A stretch of 23,137 nucleotides of DNA, from positions 1 to 23,137 of the IMG/VR virus record IMGVR_UViG_3300017971_000778; one strand, given 5' to 3'. The stretch comes from a virus. The notes beneath the pieces were generated by a model. It saw nothing but the letters and a program-made list of their open reading frames with translations, had not been told where the DNA came from and did no database searches. Shown piece by piece: positions 8,313 to 14,336 of this stretch (positions are counted from its first letter, which is position 1; each line of letters starts with the position of its first letter). The position numbers were made by a program, and so were the translations under genes.

Positions 8313-9076
8313 GAACATTCATCAACAATCAGAGACTGGCTCAGCTGGCTGGAGTGAATTTCGATTCAGAGGAAATCAAAGAAGGCCCAATTGTATATTC
8401 CCGGACTCATACAATTGCTTCCCAATTCTCCAAGCTGTCCAAGTTCCCTGATTGTGTCTTAATCACCAGCTTCTCAGATGCAGAATGTACGGTGGCTATG
8501 TCTAGGAGATTGCCACCAAACGTTCGGAGATGGTTTAGCAATAATGTTTCAGCCCATCATCCACGCATTACTGCTATTCCCATAGGATTGAGAACATCTC
8601 CAGAAGGCGAAGTGAAATTGAGAGAGGCTATGAACAGAGGGAGATTGCCTCAGCGTAATCTGGTATATATGAATTTCTTCAGGAGAATTCACCGTTCACA
8701 AAATCCACGCAAAGGATTATATGAGATGTTTGGAGGAAAGGATTGGGTGACAACTGAAGGCGGATTTGATCATATGCCAATGGATCATTTCTATGAACAA
8801 ATGCTTTCCCATCCATACATTCTTTCTCCTCCTGGAGCTGGTCCAGATTGTCACCGTCACTGGGAGTCTATCCTGTTGGGCTCAATCCCTATTGTACTGA
8901 AGAGTCCAGCCATGAAAATTCTGTATGGCCTTCCTTGTCTTCAGGTCAATAATTGGGCTGAGGTGACAGAAGAGAGATTGGTAGCTGAACTTCCCGAATT
9001 ACAAAAGCTGTTTCAGAGTCCATTGATGGAAATATGCTATTTTGAATACTGGAAACAGCAGATATTGGAGGCGTAG
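8309..9076 (+). CDS. Exostosin/GT47-like glycosyltransferase
   Basis: A 255-aa protein. The C-terminal segment ILSPPGAGPDCHRHWESILL followed by GSIPIV (residues about 171-196) matches the pattern of exostosin-like GT-B transferases, 'lsP.G.g.d..R.wEal..GciPvv', in which the Arg/His-Glu pair contacts the nucleotide sugar. The N-terminal half has no obvious motif. It starts in an ATGA overlap with the previous GT and ends directly before the first sulfotransferase gene. Exostosin-type enzymes make glycosaminoglycan-like polymers in animals, and it is notable that sulfotransferases follow at once, but the product here cannot be inferred. Family confidence is good, function moderate. Confidence 0.72.
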   Translation: MRTFINNQRLAQLAGVNFDSEEIKEGPIVYSRTHTIASQFSKLSKFPDCVLITSFSDAECTVAMSRRLPPNVRRWFSNNVSAHHPRITAIPIGLRTSPEGEVKLREAMNRGRLPQRNLVYMNFFRRIHRSQNPRKGLYEMFGGKDWVTTEGGFDHMPMDHFYEQMLSHPYILSPPGAGPDCHRHWESILLGSIPIVLKSPAMKILYGLPCLQVNNWAEVTEERLVAELPELQKLFQSPLMEICYFEYWKQQILEA

Positions 9077-9682
9077 ATGGCTCAGCAAATTGTGATGTGT
9101 GGAATTCCCCGTAGTGGATCAACGTTGGTATGGCAAATTCTTCAAGCTGTCTTTCCTAATGAAGCCATTCCAAAGACCCATCCTGATGTATGGGAGCCTG
9201 ATGGTTCCACAGTCATTGTTTCTATTCGCAATCCATTTGATGTGGTTGCTTCTCTATTGAGAGTCCGGCTGAGCAGGGAAAGAAGAAACACTCCTGATGA
9301 AAATGATATTGAGAACGTATTGGGAAGGACAACCCTGTGCTTTGAAAGGTTGGATGGTCTATTGTATGGACCTCATGCTTTGCTTCGGTATGAGTATTTT
9401 TATAAGGATTATTCTCTCATATACGATATGATCAGAAGTGTGTTTGGACTGTATATATCTCCAAATAATCGAAAGAAAATCAATCAACAATTCAGTCTGG
9501 AAAGAAACAGGGAAAGAGCTGATGCTTTGAAAGATTTTAGTGAAGTTGATGGAGATCAAATCCACGGTGATCATATTGGTCATGTCATTCCTGGATATTG
9601 GGAAGAGTATTTGCCTGATTGGAGTTTCAGCCGGGTAGTAGAAGTCTGTGAACCAATATGCAGGGAATGGGGTTATGAATAA
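9077..9682 (+). CDS. Sulfotransferase (PAPS-dependent), copy 1
   Basis: A 201-aa predicted sulfotransferase that would move sulfate from PAPS to a sugar or other hydroxyl. The 5'-phosphosulfate loop is GIPRSGSTLVWQIL (residues 9-22) and the 3'-phosphate site is VSIRNPFDVVASL (about 48-60, Arg51 and Ser59). It is small for the family but contains both PAPS sites. It begins with ATG directly after the TAG of the exostosin-like gene. It is a tandem paralogue of the next gene: both share GIPRSGSTLVW and end in PIC(R/K)EWGY. Conserved PAPS sites suggest an active enzyme; the acceptor is unknown. Confidence 0.82.
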   Translation: MAQQIVMCGIPRSGSTLVWQILQAVFPNEAIPKTHPDVWEPDGSTVIVSIRNPFDVVASLLRVRLSRERRNTPDENDIENVLGRTTLCFERLDGLLYGPHALLRYEYFYKDYSLIYDMIRSVFGLYISPNNRKKINQQFSLERNRERADALKDFSEVDGDQIHGDHIGHVIPGYWEEYLPDWSFSRVVEVCEPICREWGYE

Positions 9683-10310
9683 GATTGTAGCGTGTGGTAT
9701 TCCTCGAAGTGGATCAACGTTGGTATGGTTGCTGCTTCAAAAAATACTAGATAGACAAGTGATCAAAGCTCATCCTGCTTCGTGGTCTCCTGAACCTTGT
9801 GAATTGATTGTCAGTTCAATTCGCCATCCCTATGATACAGCAGCTAGTTGTTTCCGTACTCGTATCGTAGGAAAAGGGGATGGGTCATTGGAAAATTCTC
9901 AATGCACCAAACAAGGTTTGACAGCTGAATTGAATATGATGAACAGCAACTTTGAAGCTCTGAAATTATGGATACAAAAATATCCTGGTAAAGTAGTGAT
10001 ACTTCGCTATGAAGAATTCTTTGATAATTTCAATGTCATCTTTCATATGATCAAAGAGCAATTGGGAGTAGATGTTCCAACATCTCAAAGGAAAGCTCTC
10101 ATTCAGAAATATTCATTTGAGTCCAATAGAAAGAAAAGTCTTCAAATCAATCCTGGGGAAAGCATCGAACGTATGGGGACATCTCATGTAGCTGTCGGTG
10201 TTCCTGGTTCATGGAAATCCATTATACCATTCTGGGGATATGATTTGATGAAAAAATGGTGTGATCCTATATGCAAAGAATGGGGATATATGAAATATGA
10301 GAATCAATAA
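9675..10310 (+). CDS. Sulfotransferase (PAPS-dependent), copy 2
   Basis: A 211-aa paralogue of the preceding protein. The PAPS loop is GIPRSGSTLVWLLL (residues 8-21) and the 3'-phosphate site is SIRHPYDTAASCF (Arg50, Ser58). The ATG at 9675 is chosen because it aligns with the start of copy 1; the upstream ATG at 9648 would add an unaligned extension. The eight-base overlap ATGAATAA couples it to copy 1. The middle differs from copy 1 by insertions and many substitutions, so the duplication is not recent and the two may act on different positions of the same acceptor. The C-terminus overlaps the third sulfotransferase by 14 bases. Confidence 0.82.
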   Translation: MNKIVACGIPRSGSTLVWLLLQKILDRQVIKAHPASWSPEPCELIVSSIRHPYDTAASCFRTRIVGKGDGSLENSQCTKQGLTAELNMMNSNFEALKLWIQKYPGKVVILRYEEFFDNFNVIFHMIKEQLGVDVPTSQRKALIQKYSFESNRKKSLQINPGESIERMGTSHVAVGVPGSWKSIIPFWGYDLMKKWCDPICKEWGYMKYENQ

Positions 10311-10920
10311 GCATTTCGGGTTTGTATTTATCTCAACACCAAAGGCCTGCACTCATACCATTTACAAAATTCTGGATGAGCATTATTCAGAAGGATTGAT
10401 TGAAGATGGATTTCATAATAACAAGATACCTGATTTATATCAATCCTATTTTCGTTGGACAATCTGTCGCAATCCATATTCAAGAATGGTGAGTGTTTGG
10501 TGGAGTGCCTGCAGACTTGCCCACAAGGATCAGTATGGATTCCGAAAGAGATGTGGAGCCAAGGATGATTTCAATCAGTTTGTGCGTTGGTTGGTTGAAT
10601 TGCCATTGAGAAAACGTCAACGTGATCCTTTAATGATGAATCAATCCGAATGGCTTTGGGATATAGAGCCTGTTGTTTCAATCCGAATGGAGAATTTGGA
10701 AGATGGTTTGAAGCATCTTCCCTTTTGGAAAAATGGAATTGAGATTCCACAGTTGAATACTACAGATGAGAAAATACCAGACCGTGAAGAAGAGGAAGGA
10801 CAAACAATTATCAAACCACCTTGGCAAGAATTCTATCAAGACAAGAATATTCAGGAAGCAGTGATGAAATTCTCTGAGCCTGATTTTGCAAGGTTTGGAT
10901 ATTCAGAAGAGATACCATGA
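10297..10920 (+). CDS. Sulfotransferase family 2-like protein (carbohydrate sulfotransferase type)
   Basis: A 207-aa protein of a different sulfotransferase branch from its two neighbours. The N-terminal PAPS loop is FVFISTPKACTHTIYKIL (residues about 9-26, Lys16) and the 3'-phosphate site is WTICRNPYSRMVSVWW (Arg58, Ser66). The 'hK..cT......RnP..R..S..' pattern is that of HNK-1/chondroitin-type family 2 sulfotransferases. It ends with ARFGYSEEI, a family-like C-terminus, so the gene looks complete although the nuclease gene follows in an ATGA overlap. Acting with the GTs it could sulfate a surface polysaccharide; the acceptor is not known. Confidence 0.75.
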   Translation: MRINKHFGFVFISTPKACTHTIYKILDEHYSEGLIEDGFHNNKIPDLYQSYFRWTICRNPYSRMVSVWWSACRLAHKDQYGFRKRCGAKDDFNQFVRWLVELPLRKRQRDPLMMNQSEWLWDIEPVVSIRMENLEDGLKHLPFWKNGIEIPQLNTTDEKIPDREEEEGQTIIKPPWQEFYQDKNIQEAVMKFSEPDFARFGYSEEIP

Positions 10921-11594
10921 AAAAGGGTTCAAAACACACAACTGAAACTCGTATGAAAATGAGCAAAGCTCATAAAGGAGTAAAGCGTGCTAAACATACG
11001 GCCGAAACACGTATGAAAATAGGCAAAGCTAACAAAGGAAAGAAGCGTACTGAAGAAGTTAAAAGAAAACTAAGCATATCTCATTTAGGTCATAAGGCTT
11101 GGAATAAAGGAAAGTCACTATCTAAAGAGATAAGAAGAAAAATGAGTGAAGCTCATAAGGGTCATTGTTTTTCTAAACAAACTCGTGCCAAACTAAGTAA
11201 GGCCATGATTATGTCTATTAAAGAAGGGAGCAGACATCCAGAACGAAATGGTGTTTCAGGTGATTTCTATTCAAAGAAAAACAAAAAGACTCTTCACTAT
11301 CGTTCTCAATTAGAAATGAATTGGTATCAACTTCTGGAACAAATGAACAAGGTCAAAGCATATCATGTAGAGCCTTATATTATTCCTTATAAGTTTGAAG
11401 GTTTAACTAAACATTATCTACCTGACCTAAGAATTGTTTATACAGATGGAACTTTTGAACTGGTTGAAATCAAACCAGAATCACTTTGGAATAATCCTAA
11501 GAATCAAGCCAAGTGGAAAGCAGCAAGACGTTGGTGTAAGAAACAAATTATTAAAACTACTTTCAAAGTAGTTGGGTATGAGGGGTTGAATTGA
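10917..11594 (+). CDS. Homing-type endonuclease paralogue: NUMOD3-like repeats plus TnsA-like nuclease
   Basis: A 225-aa relative of the protein at 5492. Five NUMOD3-like repeats fill residues 1-100, but these are much diverged from the first copy. The nuclease domain (about 112-225) is close to it: Glu133 (SQLEMNWY), Pro169-Asp170 (HYLPDLRIVY), Glu184-X-Lys186 (ELVEIKP) and the end VVGYEGLN. Divergent DNA-binding repeats with a conserved catalytic domain suggest different target sites. It is AT-rich like the first copy. It starts in the sulfotransferase stop (ATGA) and ends with TGATG into a GT gene, exactly as the first copy does. All catalytic residues are present, so it is probably active. 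Confidence 0.8.
   Translation: MKKGSKHTTETRMKMSKAHKGVKRAKHTAETRMKIGKANKGKKRTEEVKRKLSISHLGHKAWNKGKSLSKEIRRKMSEAHKGHCFSKQTRAKLSKAMIMSIKEGSRHPERNGVSGDFYSKKNKKTLHYRSQLEMNWYQLLEQMNKVKAYHVEPYIIPYKFEGLTKHYLPDLRIVYTDGTFELVEIKPESLWNNPKNQAKWKAARRWCKKQIIKTTFKVVGYEGLN
11256..11594 (+). repeat. Dispersed direct repeat, copy 2 (nuclease domain)
   Basis: This is the second copy of the repeat at 5855-6193, about 5.4 kb away in the same orientation. Both copies end at the same GTTGAATTGATG and fuse to the start codon of a glycosyltransferase gene. Recombination between them would delete the enclosed cassette. Confidence 0.8.
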
Positions 11595-12244
11595 TGAAAC
11601 GTTTGATTAGCTTCAGCGTGTACGGAAACAAACCTATGTATAATGAGGGAGCCATTGCGAACGCAAAACTGGCTCCCAAAATATATCCGGGATGGATTGT
11701 GAGAGTGTACTGTGGTAGGAAAGTGACGTGCAAGGAAAAACTGATTGATATGGGTTGCGAAGTGATTCAGATGAGGCATTCCCGAATGCATTCAGGAATG
11801 TTCTGGAGATTCCTTGCGGCCTGGGATGAGAAGGCTGAGCGTGTCATCTTTCGTGATACAGATTCCCGGTTGAATGTAAGGGAAGCAGCTGCAGTGAAAG
11901 CGTGGGAGAAGTCCGGCTTGATGGCCCACTCAATGCATGACCATCCACATCACTGCAACCTTCCCTTTCAGGGAGGAATGTGGGGAATCAAAACAGGTAT
12001 TCTTCCTGCTGAGATGATGGATATGGTTGTGTTGATGGGAAGAAAGCCACAGGGGAGAATCAAAGACATGAGATTTTTGAATGAGCATGTCTATCCATTG
12101 GTATGCAGTTCAACTCTCCGGCATTCTTCTCAGGTTTTGAAGAAATGGAGTTGGGACAAATTCCCTTCTCATCCGAAGTTTGAGGGATTTGTTGGTCAAC
12201 AATATGACAACGAAGGAAATCCAATCTGGCCTGAAGTGAAATGA
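11594..12244 (+). CDS. Glycosyltransferase-like protein (DTDSR motif)
   Basis: A 216-aa GT-A-like protein. VIFRDTDSRLNVREAAAV (residues about 84-101) has Asp88 and Asp90 as the DxD metal site, followed by a conserved 'REAxAVxxW' helix. AHSMHDHPHHCNLPFQGGMW (about 111-130) fits the acceptor region of a GT family found in many phages, algae and fungi. The ATG at 11594 overlaps the nuclease stop and has AGGGG upstream; the TTG at 11591 is not needed. It is the last plus-strand gene and ends in TGA at 12242-12244, just before the convergent inverted repeat. Sugar and acceptor are unknown. Confidence 0.74.
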   Translation: MKRLISFSVYGNKPMYNEGAIANAKLAPKIYPGWIVRVYCGRKVTCKEKLIDMGCEVIQMRHSRMHSGMFWRFLAAWDEKAERVIFRDTDSRLNVREAAAVKAWEKSGLMAHSMHDHPHHCNLPFQGGMWGIKTGILPAEMMDMVVLMGRKPQGRIKDMRFLNEHVYPLVCSSTLRHSSQVLKKWSWDKFPSHPKFEGFVGQQYDNEGNPIWPEVK

Positions 12245-12246
12245 AA

Positions 12247-12315
12247 TTGGTGGGGCGTGAGGAACCTTCCCTATGAGTGTTCAGCCAACTCTCAAAAAAG
12301 ACCCAGCCCCACCAA
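12247..12315. terminator. Long-loop inverted repeat at the convergence of the two arms
   Basis: TTGGTGGGGC at 12247-12256 is exactly complementary to GCCCCACCAA at 12306-12315, with 49 bases between. The gap includes a smaller GGAA/TTCC hairpin and a run of six A. The repeat starts two bases after the last plus-strand stop and ends six bases before the last minus-strand stop, so it probably acts as a bidirectional terminator. The long loop and the lack of a clear U-tract directly after either arm are unusual. Confidence 0.55.
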
Positions 12316-12320
12316 CTATT

Positions 12321-12548
12321 TTATACACACCAATTGCAGATCATATAACCACAGGTAGGACAGGTACATCCATAGCATTCATCACTGAGCGGCTCAAATT
12401 CAATATTATTATCTTTTAATTCTTTTCTACTTCTGATTCTCCATTCTTTACAAGCTCTATCCATATTCCAATTGTCTTCAGGATATTTGAGATTTATTTC
12501 CTTTTCAATTTCGTGACATTTACAATTCTTATCAATATATGGTTTCAT
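12321..12548 (-). CDS. Small Cys-rich protein, unknown function
   Basis: A 75-aa protein, last gene of the minus-strand operon. It has an N-terminal CKCHE, a charged helical middle, and a C-terminal cluster, residues about 58-74, with C-X2-C-X2-C and C-X2-C (CYGCTCPTCGYMICNWC). That would bind one or two zinc ions. The ATG has a very strong SD (AAAGGAGGAGAGG) that lies inside the last codons of the Rad50-like C-half gene, so the two are translationally coupled. It ends in TAA close to the convergent inverted repeat. No family is recognised; the coupling hints at a role with the ATPase, but this is inference. Confidence 0.6.
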   Translation of the reverse strand: MKPYIDKNCKCHEIEKEINLKYPEDNWNMDRACKEWRIRSRKELKDNNIEFEPLSDECYGCTCPTCGYMICNWCV

Positions 12549-13116
12549 CCTCTCCTCCTTTCAGTTCAACCACCTTCCCAATTTTGAGTTCTTCTGAATG
12601 TGTCACCTGAATAAATTGAATGCTAAACTCCTTTGACAACATCTCTAGCATCTCCGGCACCCGTTCCAAGTACCCGTTAGCCTTCGACACATTTCCAAAG
12701 GGCTGATCCAGAATTTCTATTGGAGTTATTCCTTTGTTGGAAAGAAGCAATGAGGAAAGCCGAAGAGCAAACGCCACGACATCAATCACTCCCCCACCCA
12801 CATTCTTCCTCTCACGACCATCCCGAATGAAAACCAATTCGGCCTCAGTCTTTCCCCGTTTGGATTGAAAACGGATTTGGAATTCATACGGATCATCGAA
12901 GATAGTTTGAAGGCATTTGTTGACAATGGTTGTTATCCGCTTATGAACCTGCTGTTGGATTTGCTCTGCTGCCTCCTGGGCCAGCCCTTGGGCCTCTAAT
13001 ACGTCTGACAAGCTCATTTTGGCCTCTTCTAGCCTGTTTCTCTCTGAATCAAGCTCTTTACACGTATTTTCATACTCTCGCTTTAGAGAGGCGATTTTGG
13101 CTTTCAGATGGTTCAT
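12532..13116 (-). CDS. Rad50/SbcC-like ATPase, C-terminal half (split gene)
   Basis: A 194-aa protein equal to the C-terminal lobe of Rad50/SbcC/T4 gp46. Residues 1-60 are a coiled coil, the returning arm. The ABC signature region is NVGGGVIDVVAFALRL (105-120), the Walker B is IEILDQPF (133-140, Asp137), and VTHSEEL (171-177) carries the switch His173. There is no Walker A, so it must pair with an N-terminal lobe, which is encoded separately at 16967-17992 in another operon. Walker B has Gln138 (codon CAG) where almost all ABC ATPases have Glu, so hydrolysis may be slow or absent. It starts in an ATGA overlap, with only a weak SD. It may clamp DNA ends with the Mre11-like protein. Confidence 0.8.
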   Translation of the reverse strand: MNHLKAKIASLKREYENTCKELDSERNRLEEAKMSLSDVLEAQGLAQEAAEQIQQQVHKRITTIVNKCLQTIFDDPYEFQIRFQSKRGKTEAELVFIRDGRERKNVGGGVIDVVAFALRLSSLLLSNKGITPIEILDQPFGNVSKANGYLERVPEMLEMLSKEFSIQFIQVTHSEELKIGKVVELKGGEDETIY

Positions 13117-13295
13117 TTATTAACTTTCATTTCAAAACCTTCTTTTGAGCCGCACCAGGGACAATAATGAAGAGGAGTAAGTGACTTCCAACCACATGTC
13201 TTGCACTTTAGCAATTTGGAATGGAAGTATAGTCCACGCAGACCCCAACCGATACCAACACCTGTAAGATAAAGCAGTGTGTAGTAAAGTATCAT
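13113..13295 (-). CDS. Small membrane protein with zinc-ribbon cysteines
   Basis: A 60-aa protein. Residues 1-23 (ILYYTLLYLTGVGIGWGLRG) are a single hydrophobic segment with a Gly-rich end, likely a membrane anchor with the C-terminus facing the cytoplasm. The rest has two cysteine pairs, CKTC (31-34) and CPWC (45-48), that would form a small zinc ribbon. The SD is AGAGAGG before ATG. It starts in an ATGA overlap with the gene before it and overlaps the Rad50-like C-half gene in the same way. No function is recognised. Confidence 0.6.
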   Translation of the reverse strand: MILYYTLLYLTGVGIGWGLRGLYFHSKLLKCKTCGWKSLTPLHYCPWCGSKEGFEMKVNK

Positions 13296-13483
13296 TTCAT
13301 TTCCTCTCTGAGTGCTTTTTCTAAAGCAATATGAATCTTGTTTGTATCAAGCCATTCTATCACTTTGATCTTATCTCTGATTTCGCTATATGGTTGTTGT
13401 CCTGCTCCTAGGATATTCAATGAGCAAGGCACTTGCAATCCTTCAAGCAATTCTGCTAGCAATTCAATCAATGTCTTTTTCAT
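13292..13483 (-). CDS. Small hypothetical protein
   Basis: A 63-aa protein of unknown function. It begins with a Leu-rich amphipathic helix (KTLIELLAELLEGLQ) and has a second helix near the C-terminus (IHIALEKALREEM). It has one Cys and no membrane segment. GAGG lies eight bases before the ATG and overlaps the last codons of the gene upstream. It is coupled to the following membrane protein gene by ATGA. The compact spacing supports it as a real gene; nothing in it points to a role. Confidence 0.55.
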   Translation of the reverse strand: MKKTLIELLAELLEGLQVPCSLNILGAGQQPYSEIRDKIKVIEWLDTNKIHIALEKALREEMK

Positions 13484-13485
13484 CT

Positions 13486-13680
13486 TTAGTACCTCACCAC
13501 TTCAGCAACTTGGCCGAAGGGAATATTGTGGATATGGGGAGATGTTTGTTTGTAGTACTCCTTTACCAGTACTGTGTTCTCATGTGGCTTTGGTGATTTT
13601 TCTAATCTTGCGAAGTTTCCGTTTTGCAGTTTTAATCTTGAACCTTCTCTTACCTGCAACCTTGATTTTTTTCTTCCCAT
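13486..13680 (-). CDS. Small basic hypothetical protein (internal start with strong SD)
   Basis: A 64-aa protein. The frame is open to 13758, but the ATG at 13680 has AAGGAG with seven-base spacing and is the only start with a good ribosome site. The N-terminal half is Arg/Lys-rich, and the C-terminal half (VLVKEYYKQTSPHIHNIPFG and QVAEVVRY) looks like ordinary protein. It ends two bases before the next ATG, and the SD of that next gene lies in its stop region. The first 101 bases overlap, in another frame, the 3' end of the gene at 13580. Function is unknown. The SD and tight packing argue that this frame is translated. Confidence 0.5.
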   Translation of the reverse strand: MGRKKSRLQVREGSRLKLQNGNFARLEKSPKPHENTVLVKEYYKQTSPHIHNIPFGQVAEVVRY

Positions 13681-13900
13681 GTTTCTTCTCCTTCTTTCTG
13701 AGATGATTTTGTCCCTTGAATTCCTTGCTACTGACAGCCAGCCACTTACCATTGTCAAGCTTCTGGACTCTGTGTCTGCTTTTCCTGCAGTCTTTAACCG
13801 TCATCAAAGTGTTAGAATATCTTTTGATGATCTTACCAAATCTCCATCCCTCCCAGTAGAACCAGACCCAATGTTCTCCTTCTTTTCCTTTTGTTCTCAT
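13580..13900 (-). CDS. Basic hypothetical protein, first gene after an SD-rich gap
   Basis: A 106-aa protein. The N-terminal half (GEHWVWFYWEGWRFGKIIKR, residues about 8-27) is Trp/Tyr-rich like a small SH3-like beta barrel. Residues about 55-106 are almost all Lys, Arg and small residues, which would bind nucleic acid. The SD is AGGAGG, eleven bases before the ATG. The basic tail overlaps by 101 bases the frame of the gene at 13486, so part of its Lys/Arg richness may reflect dual coding, or the natural stop may once have been earlier. A TATAAT-like sequence about 25 bases upstream could belong to a promoter, but no convincing -35 is seen. Function is unknown. Confidence 0.5.
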   Translation of the reverse strand: MRTKGKEGEHWVWFYWEGWRFGKIIKRYSNTLMTVKDCRKSRHRVQKLDNGKWLAVSSKEFKGQNHLRKKEKKHGKKKIKVAGKRRFKIKTAKRKLRKIRKITKAT

Positions 13901-13931
13901 TAAACGTAATTCCTCCTATACTATTATAATT

Positions 13932-14114
13932 TTACAAATCCAAACCAAATTGATTATATATGATTTTTTTGATCAGATTGTGTATCAGCATACGCTCAGT
14001 GAGAACCATCTGGCGCATACCATTCATCATAGGTTTCTCCAACGCCTTGGCTTTCTTCTGCTCTTGTCTCTTGAGGTAGTCTAGCAGACGGGTCTTGCTG
14101 AATCTCTCGGCCAT
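13932..14114 (-). CDS. Small hypothetical protein, Met/Lys-rich
   Basis: A 60-aa helical, basic protein of unknown function. I choose the ATG at 14114 because AGGAG lies seven bases upstream; the ATG at 14120 is too close to that SD. The SD and the first ATG are part of a repeated pattern also seen at three other starts in this operon. The SD is inside the last codons (GGA GAA TGA) of the gene at 14117. The chain is charged, with a predicted helix around ERMLIHNLIKKIIYNQF. It ends 32 bases before the gene at 13580-13900. Confidence 0.5.
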   Translation of the reverse strand: MAERFSKTRLLDYLKRQEQKKAKALEKPMMNGMRQMVLTERMLIHNLIKKIIYNQFGLDL

Positions 14115-14116
14115 CC

Positions 14117-14296
14117 TCATTCTCCTTCAATTTTGTCTTGAGCCCGGACACGGCGATAGAAACGGTCATATGGATCACTTTCAAACCTGACCACCCAGGA
14201 TTCCCATTCACTGCCGTCTTGGTTTGCTTGCTTCTCAATCAGTATTGCTCTGCCTTCTTCAACCGTCTTGCCTTCTAAGGTCTGATTATAGACCAT
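14117..14296 (-). CDS. Small SH3-like phage protein, broken by an in-frame TAG upstream of this start
   Basis: A 59-aa frame starting MVYNQTLEGKTVEEGRAILI and ending FYRRVRAQDKIEGE. The same frame continues upstream through ATG 14326 (or 14332) as MSGLKKGD, then TAG at 14300-14302, then V and this Met. Together the parts read KKGD-x-VMVYNQTLEGK, a natural beginning for small phage proteins of the 'KGDrVmV.N.tl.G' kind, so the real gene probably starts at 14326 behind the strong SD and has acquired a stop at codon 9. It could restart at 14296, where the SD is poor. Beta-rich with aromatic and Asp/Arg residues; function unknown. No rare recoding signal is visible. The last codons provide the SD for the next gene. 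Confidence 0.55.
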   Translation of the reverse strand: MVYNQTLEGKTVEEGRAILIEKQANQDGSEWESWVVRFESDPYDRFYRRVRAQDKIEGE

Positions 14297-14336
14297 GACC
14301 TAATCACCCTTCTTCAATCCTGACATCTTCATTCTC

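Noticed and set aside
5492-11594. A Tn7-like transposon with TnsA
   Set aside because: The nuclease domains resemble TnsA, but there is no TnsB, TnsC or TniQ gene and no terminal inverted repeats, and NUMOD3 repeats point to homing nucleases.
13486-13758. Longer 90-aa version of the gene ending at 13486
   Set aside because: The start at 13758 has no SD, while ATG 13680 has AAGGAG at good spacing; the extension only lengthens the overlap with the gene at 13580.
13996-14238. 80-aa minus-strand frame
   Set aside because: It overlaps the gene frames at 13932 and 14117, both of which have SD support, and it starts at a TTG without one.
14117-14332. Genome-wide TAG recoding to an amino acid
   Set aside because: TAG ends several well-supported genes (600, 1420, 4683, 9076, 14337) with the next gene starting at or soon after the stop, so it is used as a normal stop.
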